Positions 54,868 through 64,000 of a stretch of 64,000 nt of DNA are shown here, piece by piece; position 1 is the stretch's first letter; the number at the start of each line of letters is the position of its first letter. Position numbers and translations under genes: made by a program. The notes below the pieces were generated by a model. It was not told the origin of the DNA and made no database searches. It saw only the letters and a list, made by a program, of their open reading frames with translations. This DNA is from Micropterus salmoides (lineage: Eukaryota > Chordata > Actinopteri > Centrarchiformes > Centrarchidae), in contig NW_024040928.1 of the NCBI RefSeq assembly GCF_014851395.1, positions 12,487,943 through 12,551,942 of the forward strand, in the 5' to 3' direction.

Positions 54868-56744
54868 AGAAAGAAAAAGAAAATGAGTGATACAGAATAT
54901 GGAGTGAGGGCAGAGAGAAACTGATATGATAACGTGTGACTTTCTCCTGCGTCATTCAAAACTGCCGTAAACTCAACGCAGAAGGAAATTATTATTATTA
55001 TTAGGTTATTTAACAGCGTAAATGTAAAACATCTTCAAACATGCTGAATCTGCACAACATTTTTGTAGCACAGAAGATGGCCGGTCAATTTTTGGTGTTG
55101 CCAGCTACAACCTGCAACCCACTCACCCATCACATGGGTGCAGTCCAGCTTACACTCATTACCACAGCATTACCATTCACCGGGCATATCCGTTAGTGTG
55201 CTCGTGTTTGCGCGTGTATTTATGTGTGTATTTTCTCATGTACTGGCCAATGGTAGAGTTCATTAATCAGTTGGACACCGTAAAAAAATCTTTAATACTA
55301 AAAGTCCCCCTCTAATTTTGTCTGTGTATCTTTCTTTGCGTCCTATATTCAAGTCGTACTCTCAACTTCAGTGCCCACTACAAATTTGTGCACTTCTAAG
55401 CTCACTAATTAACACATTATATATTGTTTGATTAATCCTTACAAACACTGGTGTTGTTTCACTAACAACAGCAATGGATTCAGGGGATTGCTGAAAAACA
55501 CTGCAGGACACAGGCCAAGTAAGTATTGTAAGACCTTTGCAATGCCAATTTTCAGCTGTTTTGTAAAGTAATTTGAAGGCATTGTAGTTCAAACTGCTTC
55601 TGCTGTATATCTGCGTGATCTGCAAGTGCGGAAGTGATGTGAGCTGGGGGAATTACTGCAGATCAGGCAGAAAGGAGCTGGATTTGTGGTGTGTTTTTGT
55701 ATTAGACAGGCCCGGCCTTGTTAGAGAATCCACAAGGGCTCAGTGTTAAAATCTGGCAGAACGATCCAACTCCTGATCAGCCACAAATCACTCAGAAAAC
55801 AGGAGAGGAAGCTGACTTGAAAGAGCATAAAATTTTAGGATTAAGATAAATAACACTGATTTGCTCTTTCATTCACCCAAACGTCAACCAATAATTAAAG
55901 GGTTCATGGATGCTGGCAAATGAGGCATTTTGTTGAAGGTCAGAAAAGAATACAAGTGTGATAGTGAAACTTGACTCTTATAATCCCAAAGTCCAAAAGA
56001 TATTTCTGATTGCATCTCTGTGCATGTGCGTGCATGCAATTTATTGTTTGACTTCTTATCTATCTTACTCAGTGTGCATTTTTTTGTTGAATAAAACCAT
56101 TAAAGAACATACATCAAATATGAAAATGTATATGTATTAAATATATCTATATACTATATGAAAATTGACATCCATCCTCTGCTATGTGTCTAATATTCAC
56201 TCTCCAGTCAAATTGAAGTATCATAGAACTGTAATCATAATGACATGCAATAACAACTCTGCAGTTTATTTTAACAAACAGGGTATATTTGTTATTCTTT
56301 CGCTCGTCTACAAATTTGGAAACGTTGAAAATAAGCAGCCTTTATATTCATCCTTTCCATAGAGTTTTAGTGCAACTTGCTTATTTCTGAACTATAAATA
56401 ACAGTTTGCTTGACTTTGTTTTAAATAAGAAAATGTACATAACAGCCCTGTATAAATACTCATCAGTTCTATACGGCAGACCCCTCCATAATGTAAACAC
56501 TTTGCTCTTTCTCCCCCATACCCTGTAAATCTAACATCTCTACCCTCAATAACTTTTGACCTATACGTTGACCCATTTACAAGGTGCTTTATAGAACCAT
56601 ATAAATGACAAATGATGTGATGTGTGTCTCTTATCTTACATTTAGATTGCCTTCTCCCTAATAACGGTGTCATCTATTTTCAAGGTGACTCCTAATAGAG
56701 GTTACATCTTCCAGATTTTCTTCTGTGTTTGACAGTGTTGTCAA

Positions 56745-56746
<2 letters not shown>

Positions 56747-56791
<45 letters not shown>
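56747..56791. repeat. (GT)n microsatellite
   Basis: Twenty-two GT units. Confidence 0.95.
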
Positions 56792-56795
<4 letters not shown>

Positions 56796-56949
56796 AATAG
56801 AAATAGGATAGGGGTTATAAAAACTTTATTTTATACGTGTGTGCGTTGTATGGGTAGCTAAAAGGTTATTGTATTTATGTGGAGAATTATTAGTAGTCTT
56901 ACTATTAGTTAGCAGTATCTATCTCATTTGTTTAATGTTTCCATGTTTC

Positions 56950-57010
56950 ACTGTAAAGCATATTGAGTTTACCTGTGTATCTTATGTGCTATACAAATAA
57001 AAATTTATTG
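56950..57010 (+). repeat. LINE/SINE 3'-tail-like fragment
   Basis: CACTGTAAAGCATATTGAGT followed by TATGTGCTATACAAATAAA matches the shared 3' tail of L2-type fish LINEs. Confidence 0.55.
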
Positions 57011-60000
57011 ACTTGTCTTTTGATACCAGTCATACTGCCACGTCACAGCAGTTGAGCTTTTGCTGCAGTCATTCGGTCAAAGTTGATGCCGTCTCTTTGT
57101 CAACCTTTCTCTCCGTATATACTTTATTCACTCCGCTTCTTGATCTTTTGCTCCCTCCTCTATGACTCAGTTCTCTGATCTCACTCCCTCAGGCAGCTTT
57201 TTTTTTATCCTCTGAATGACCACAACAAACTTTGACCAGAACATTTCACTGGCATCAGCTGCCCAAGACAATAAACATGCTGTGCAGTGTCTCCTTGACT
57301 TTTCCCATGAAGAGCCAGACTCCAGTCCCTCTTGCATACTGCTCTCACAGGATAACATTTCACCGATAGTTTACTCACTATTCTGGTATGGAGTTCACTG
57401 TTGGGGTAAAAAGTGATTCCCAACCCTAGGCTTGTGTCTATGTAGTGGAAACTATTGCACACACAGGCATTTGCATCATGATATGACAATAAAGTCAGTT
57501 TCCGGCTTCAGACAAGTTATCTGCTGGTACAGTAGTTATCCATGATTAATGGCTGCATTTAAAAATGTGAGACACCAATGTGTATAACAGCATGAAGCAA
57601 TGTCACTCCGTCTCATTGTTTTATTGTACACATTGACTGGTGGTGCTGCTTAGTCTAATTGTTGGTAACCAGTGGAGGAAATGACCACGTGGTACTGGGG
57701 GAACCATACTTGGCTGGAGTTCCTGTCCAACAACAACAATAAACACATGAATTGTCAAATAATCAAGAATAATGTTACATTAAAGGGGCTATATGTCGTT
57801 TTTGAAATGAAATCACTTATCAGTAATTCACTTTTTTACTGCCTGTTTGTGAATGGGTTGTAACCCCATGTAAAAAATGAATTACACCCCTGCTTTTGTT
57901 GCTTCGAAGAGGCACTAATCTGCGTTACATGCAAAGGAGCCTCTTACCTACTGATTTTAAACAACAGCTAACAACCACTAACGCCAAAAATGACTGGCTC
58001 CCAGCACAACATAGACTCCAACACAAACTCCACATAAGGATAAAAAACAAAAATAAAGGTGCTGAAGCCATCAGGCCAAACAAGAATCAAATCAGCTTCG
58101 GGAGAAAGCATGTTTAACATCAGAGAGGAACCAACAAAACCGACCCAGGGTTGGCTTTCTTCCGGACAGGTCAACTAAAGCATGTGGAATATTTTGTGAT
58201 TTTGTGCTTTAGTTGGCCCAAGTTAGATTATGTCAGCTTGCCAGCTAATAGTGAACAGTTGCTAACATTATCAGGTGCAAAATACTGTAACAAAATGTAA
58301 AGTTATGGCTTTCCACACTTCACCAGCTAACACAACCCATATTACTATCCTGTGTACCACCAGTATTATGTCAGAGTGTTGATTTTAGCCCCCAAGAAAT
58401 TATGTAACCATACAAAGCAAATGTGGGGATTTGTTTATACTAGCCTAAAGTGACGCAATGCAGGGGCAGCCAGCCTCTTTAGCACCGATCAGAAACAATC
58501 AGTTTTTTAAATCCTGTTAATATTTTCCCCGCCATGTGTGTTCATGTACTTTCCCCTTAAAGGCATCCTACCTGTGTTGTCACATGACTCTGCCCTGTCC
58601 AGTCCTGCTCAGCTTGCAGACCGAAGTCTGAAGCACAGGGAGATGTTAGCCAGCGCTGACGGCCTTCACTTTCCACCAGTTCGGGAAATAACAGACAGAC
58701 TTTCAATAACAAACCTACTGTGAGCTACGCTTATATTTACTCACCACTAAAGTTTTCCTCTGCTATGCAAGCTTTCACCGTCACTGTCTACCACTTGCAC
58801 TCTCACATCTGTTCACCCACACACTTGCTACGCACACACATTGCACTGCCCTTAAATGACCTAACCCCGCTGCTCTTACAACAGCACCTGTCAAGTAGAT
58901 GTCCTTTGATGAATGAGGAGAGGAAGCGAGCCGAGCGTAGAGTGTTTCCATGCTCGCACAGTGTGCGAGTAAAAATAATTAGTTTCTCATTAATATTAAA
59001 GATCGTGTGAAATTTTAGTAGCAGTGCTCATTCATTCAGCTGCAGTGATGCACTGAATATAGGGGGAACAGCATTAAAGTAGAATTTTTTATATCAGAGA
59101 CAGTTTGTCTCTGAATATCGCTGACCAATCAGCGTCAAGTCGTGTTCCGTGGAGTCCCGCCTCTTTTGGGGCGAATTCAGTGTGTTTGTAATTCGCCCAG
59201 ATCACTCTCATAGACTTTCATGTAAAGGCAGTTTTTTTCGAGCTGCAGGTGCTGCAATGTAATCTCTATGGATTTCGGGAGGGCTCGCACTTACGTGTTT
59301 ACGTCATGCGCCCAGCAGCAGAGCTACGCTTATGCCACCTGAAAACGACTCGGCGGTCCTCCAGCTTGTTGCTCTCACTACGAGCAGCTGCTGTACAAAA
59401 CGTACGTTCAGGGTGAAAATTCAACTGTGATGTTGTGTCGCGAGATGCAGTGACTTTACCAGCGGTGAGTAAGACACAGTATAAATAATGCCTAATACAT
59501 TTAATTTGTTAAGCTATGAGGAGAGGAAAAGTCCGCTAGCCACAAGGCTAATTCATGTTCCGTAAAATACCAGAGGCTAAGCTAATAACTGTGACTGTAA
59601 AAGAATATTAATAGTGCCCCCCCCTGAGAGATTTGGCAGGAGCCGCCACGGTTACCTCACCTACAATCTTACTTATGTATATACTGTATGTTTCAGGTCA
59701 GTAGTTTCAGTTGCTTGCCCACTATTTACCACCTAGCTAGGTGCACAAGCTACCTAATTTAGTTAACATATTGAGGATAGTAGCTAATGCAGTGTGAGAG
59801 ATTAAGGGGGCAGGGCATGTGGTGGAAACTTGTTCCTAGGTTACATTTTTGCTTGTGAAAAGACGAAACAGGCCACATAAAGCTATGTAGCTAATGTGTA
59901 AGTTAAGTTACATCGCCATTAGCTAACATCAGCAGCATACAACTCCCAACATTAAATGCACTGCGTTACCACTCCCTCATTTGGGTGAGAGAGAGCTAAC

Positions 60001-60185
60001 TTAAGACGTGACAGCAGACAGTGGAGCCCAAGTAATGCACCTCCACTTCTATGACAAAAATTACATATTAAATAAGTAGCACTGTATGGCCACATGTATG
60101 GCCACATATTGCTGATTTTGAGTTTGAATACACAGTTGCTCATGAATGATCAACCATATCAATTTCAATGTCTTAAATTAACAAC
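57011..60185. other. Gene-free stretch
   Basis: No exon is supported. 59040-59480 is CpG-richer than its surroundings and looks like inserted repeat DNA without a recognisable end. Confidence 0.4.
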
Positions 60186-60189
60186 TCCC

Positions 60190-60580
60190 AGTTATCCTCA
60201 CCCATTTCCTGATTAAGCCCCATTCTCAGTACAGATATGAATACAGATAATTTATTTGGTTGAACAGATACAGATAATAGTGTACTCGCTCATCCCTAGT
60301 TAGGTGGATGGTAAAACATGGAAAAGGAGTGTTGAATAAAGATGGTTAAGTTTTCAGCTCTTAGTGTTTGTATGTGGGCATTCTTATAGGAATCTGGATC
60401 TTTCAGATCATTTTGAGAAGTGCCTATGATTATGTTTAAAAGTTATTGTGTGTGATGTCTTGACTAGGTCTCGCCCTCCCTTGGTCTCAACCCCTCAAAG
60501 TCTTGGTCTTGTCACGATCTCGAACACTGGTCTGGGTCATGACTTGGTCTCGGTTTGGGTGGTCTTGACTACAACACTAC
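60190..60580. mobile_element. hAT-like repeat fragments
   Basis: AGTGTACTCGCTCATCCCTA (near 60279-60298) and GGTCTTGACTACAACACTAC (near 60560-60579) are two terminus-like sequences known from fish MITEs. Between them lies a degenerate CTTGGTCTCG-type repetition (60465-60560). Confidence 0.5.
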
Positions 60581-61014
60581 TGTTGGTAATGTGTAGCACA
60601 GAGACACGGAGTCCAGGGGCTGTAGATATTTCTGAGAGATTAGCAGTTTGAGAGGCTAGTAAAAGATGAGATTAAAACATTCCCTGCATGTTCTCTGTGA
60701 AATCCGCCAGTTTGACCACTTAAATCATTGACATGTGATTACTTTCACTTTGCTGAGGCTTGCCTGTCGAGCGAATTGCATGTTAGGGGAAAGGGAAATG
60801 GTGGGTTCATTTTAATGTGGTCAAGTGTTGTGTAGAAGTCATGACATCTAAAAATGAAACATAGCAAACTCATTCATGTTCAAATGTAAGATCTGGTCCA
60901 GGTCTCTATTTTTAGTGTGCCCCCAATAGTAATCTGAATCCTGTCTGTGTGTATATGTTTTTGATCAATCTATTATTTTGTTGTTCTGTACACACAACAT
61001 GTATTGCATGTCTG

Positions 61015-61200
61015 TCAGTCCTAGGAGAGTCCTCCTCTGTTGCTCTTCCGGTTTTTCTTTTTTCCTGTGAAAGGGGTTTTTAGGGGAGTTTTTCCATTTC
61101 TACAGATTGTAAAGCCCTTGAGGCAGATTTGTGATTTGTGATATTGGGCTATACAAATGAAACTGATTTGACTTGATTTGACTTGACTTGACTTGACTTG
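61015..61200 (+). repeat. Fish L2-like 3' end with (TTGAC)n tail
   Basis: AGAGTCCTCCTCTGTTGCTC, GGGGTTTTTAGGGGAGTTTT and GTGATATTGGGCTATACAAA, ending in TTGAC pentanucleotide repeats (about 61164-61200). This is a familiar fish LINE 3' end. Confidence 0.7.
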
Positions 61201-64000
61201 CGTGAGTGTAGTGAACTTTGTTGGCAGCTGTTAATAGTCAACTTGTCAACATGTATGTATATGTTGTTGTAAGGGATATGCTCAGCTATAAAGATTGGTT
61301 TGTATATATGTGTGTGTAGCTGTTTTTGTTCCTATGTACCTACAAAACCCACCAAACCACAACTAATACTTGAAATAGTAGAACCACCACAAGTCTCATG
61401 TTGATATTCACAATTTAACACAAGCTCTGTTGTTTCTCAGTTCAACTAACATAATGTGTGACCTTGTCGCATTATGTCTTATGGTGTGATCACACAGTAT
61501 ATTGCATATGCATTAGGATAATAATCTAAAACCCTAAGTGGATTAGGTGTAATCCGCTTACTGTGCCATATTTAAGGATTTTTACGTACAGGGATTGATA
61601 GCTATCCGTTCCGAAATGTAGCACCCTATCACTCAAAGCGGTGCTAAATTGTAAAGCTCACTGTTGCATCACAAAACACACACCTGCATCACAGGAACAA
61701 CTACGGCACGAGAGGACCCAAAGAGGAAACTGGTGTACAACTAAGCACTGCAAGATAGCACAAACAACTGTATCACAGGTCGCAAAGCAACCTCGCCAAG
61801 TGAACTGTTGCAGCATGCAACCAACTGTTAAATCACAGTAACAGTTGCAGAGTAAACTGTTGCATCACAGGACTTGGACTCAGTTTTACCCGCGATTAGA
61901 TATGTTTTACCAGTGGGAGTTAACTGGAAATCTAGCAGATGTTCTGTTGATATGGTTACCTGCAGTTTATCAGCGCTGGTTAAAACTTAAAACTGGAGTT
62001 ATGTTTGATGCAGAACACAAACACATTTTCTGTGGTGTTGATACAGTATAACAGATCTCTATGAACACTGTTGTGTTTAGGAACACTATCATTAGCATTG
62101 GAAACAGGAAAGTCAGATGTTCTCCCTGAAGAAGATACACCTAATTTGATATGTGATTTAGGTGAGACTGAAGAAAGAAGCCAAGTTTCCATCCATATTT
62201 AACACATTTTTTAAAAACAGGTGTGTGAAAACACACTTAAAATCCATTTTTTAGTTTTATTGCTCATTGCATGACGATTTAAAGACTATACTTTCTAATA
62301 AAATGTCTTATCTTTAGAGATTTCTTCTGGTTGTCATTATTTATTTGTAGAGCTTGAGAGAAAGACAGAGCAATGTAATGACATATGTAATAAGCAATGT
62401 TTCTGACAAATGTTGTTTCATCACTGCAGCAGTCTTTTTGGTGCCTTACAAGTCTGTGTCTATCTGGCCATGACATAAATAAACAGCTATTACCGAAAAC
62501 TACTCCCAAAGAAGCATCAGTTGTTTCAGCATATGCCCAAGAACATATGTTTACGAGACAAAGCCCTCAAGCAGCCAGAGTAATTATGACTTTTGTCAGT
62601 CTGGAGTAAAGGAGGAAGTAATGTGACATTGTTATAGAGCCACAAAGTCCGCATGCAGAGGGAGGCAGTCTGGGTGGTAGGATGGGTCAAGCAAAAACTG
62701 GAGACCACCACGACGAAGGTCTCCTACCCCTATTGAAGTCATGTTAACCCAAATGATGCTCTTTCCCTGACAAAGCTGTTTTTAAAGCATAAACCCAACC
62801 AAACTTTAACCCATGTAAGATCAGAAAAGACAAAGTTTTATTTTTGAAACAGTGATTTGAAACAGTTTGAAACCCTTCTATTACAGTTGTAGTAACCTGT
62901 GATTTTGAAAGCCTGCTAGATACGGGTGCCAAGCACAGTGAAACGTCTTATTTCAGCTTTCGGATTTCACCTGGACATGTGTGGGAGAAATATCTAAGAA
63001 ATACTGCAGAATTTCTTACTTTGGAAAAGCATGACTGCTTGTATACTCACTGTTTGCAGGCGTTTGTCTGGCAGCCTCAAGATCAAGGACAGACAAATAA
63101 GAGGACACACAAACATACTCACTGAGCACACATACACACACAAGACTAAATCAAATATTTTTCAAATTCAGGGAAAAGTTAGAAAAGAAAGAAACATTGC
63201 CCCAATATATAAATTCCTGCTGAAGAGAGAAACAGTGTGTATAATACACACAGTATTCATTAAAGCCAATGTTCTCCATCCATATATATATACTGTATAT
63301 AACATATATATGATACCCTTGAACAGTGTCTGGTGTACCTATATGATCTTTTCAAGGCATTTTCAGTAAAAACAAGTTCCCATTAAGAATGCATGTCAGG
63401 TGCTGTGACCTATCAACAAGTCAGCGAATCCTAATGGGATTTCACTTCCTGCGGTGTGTACACAGACTGTATAAACAATGTTAAATCAAGTGGAGATGAA
63501 AGGCCGCAGCCTAACATTAAGTCTTTCTATGACAGGGAGACAGTATAAAAAAGTTAAGAGTGTACAGTGGATTTAGTAAATCAAGAGGTGAAGTGATAAA
63601 CATGAACTCATTAACACGTGGTCATTGCAGCCCCTCATTACACTTCTATCCCACTGTGTCCTTTTCCCTCCATCTCATACCTCCCACACTCCATACTCCA
63701 TACTCCCCCACCCCCCACCCCACCCCCGCAAGTGTATCTCATTTTAGCATCGACTATCTGTAAGCCAAGAGCTGCTGTCACCAGATCCCCAACTCCCGCA
63801 GAGTTCTTAGGAATGGCATGTGTTCCCACTTGGCGGCTTAACGGATGCCGACCACACGACTACAACCCATGGGGGTTTCTGGAGGCCAAGGTGGGTGAGC
63901 TACAGATCGTGGCTTGTCAAACTCTCAAATTTAAGGTCAGGATTCCCACAGAGGCAGTTCCCCGAGATTTCTGACTGTATGAGACAAGGAATTGGTACAT
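61201..64000. other. Gene-free stretch to the window end
   Basis: No gene could be established. 61640-61875 has a degenerate recurrence of TGTTGCATCACA-like motifs. 63705-63727 is a C-rich run. 63795-63890 is an exon-like open stretch at the edge, discussed as a finding. Confidence 0.4.
63705..63727 (-). repeat. G-quadruplex-type G-run (minus strand)
   Basis: The minus strand has four G-runs of 4-6 separated by single T (GGGGGTGGGGTGGGGGGTGG and on), the classical G4 pattern. Confidence 0.7.

Larger units (their letters stand above)
53700..56940. other. Gene-free stretch with microsatellites
   Basis: No coding exon is supported. It includes (TG)n at 54837-54864, a fragment (55397-55455, GCTCACTAATTAACACATTA) of the repeat at 3795-4134, and a long (GT)n at 56747-56791. 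54420-54620 may be a conserved non-coding element. Confidence 0.4.

Noticed and set aside
61640..61875. Minisatellite of TGTTGCATCACA units
   Set aside because: Spacing and sequence are too irregular to define a repeating unit by eye.

Overview
The window is intergenic and intronic vertebrate DNA carrying one complete protein-coding gene, a teleost vascular endothelial growth factor A gene (vegfa). The organism is very probably a ray-finned fish, most likely a percomorph. The evidence is the AT-rich sequence, abundant (CA)n microsatellites, a fish-type DIRS retrotransposon, several interspersed repeat families I recognise from percomorph genomes, and a VEGF-A protein with an exon structure like that of tetrapods but teleost-type divergence. 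There are no bacterial-style operons; almost all open reading frames outside the exons below are chance ORFs.

Layout. (1) 1-2300: the 5' two thirds of a decayed, internally deleted DIRS-type tyrosine-recombinase retrotransposon on the minus strand, cut by the window edge. (2) 2300-33500: a gene-free stretch with a MITE (3192-3564), LINE reverse-transcriptase fragments (5010-5184 minus, 19830-20310 plus), a 1.6-kb element with terminal inverted repeats (24302-25897), several generic fish repeats and microsatellites. (3) 33580-35276: CpG-richer DNA that I take as the vegfa promoter and 5' UTR, with candidate HIF sites, a CCAAT box and an array of upstream AUGs. (4) 35277-47176: vegfa, eight coding exons on the plus strand, followed by a long AU-rich 3' UTR to about 48.6 or 49.0 kb. 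(5) 49040-64000: gene-free, repeat-rich DNA (an inverted-end element, a tRNA-like SINE copy, a 106-bp-period duplication, the end of a hAT element, LINE tails, microsatellites).

The vegfa gene: exons of 54 (coding part), 43, 197, 77, 33, 75, 144 and 22 (coding part) nt join in frame into a 214-residue precursor with exon 6a, or 189 residues without it. Exon phases also permit direct joining of exon 5 to exon 8 (a 121-type isoform). Every feature needed for function is present: signal peptide, eight-cysteine cystine knot, N-glycosylation site, plasmin/linker region, basic exon 6a, heparin/neuropilin domain and the C-terminal DKPRR. Whether it is the vegfaa or vegfab paralog cannot be settled from this window; the basic exon 6a leans towards vegfab.

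Most interesting points: a 12-nt tandem duplication in exon 7 that doubles a CxxC motif and adds two cysteines; a TGTC microsatellite forming the exon 7 polypyrimidine tract; a possible alternative vegfa 3' end in intron 6 with a hydrophobic tail and a polyadenylation signal; clustered HIF-core motifs and an undecayed CpG cluster in intron 1; and a dense uORF array upstream of the start codon. I found no evidence of a wholly new multi-gene system.
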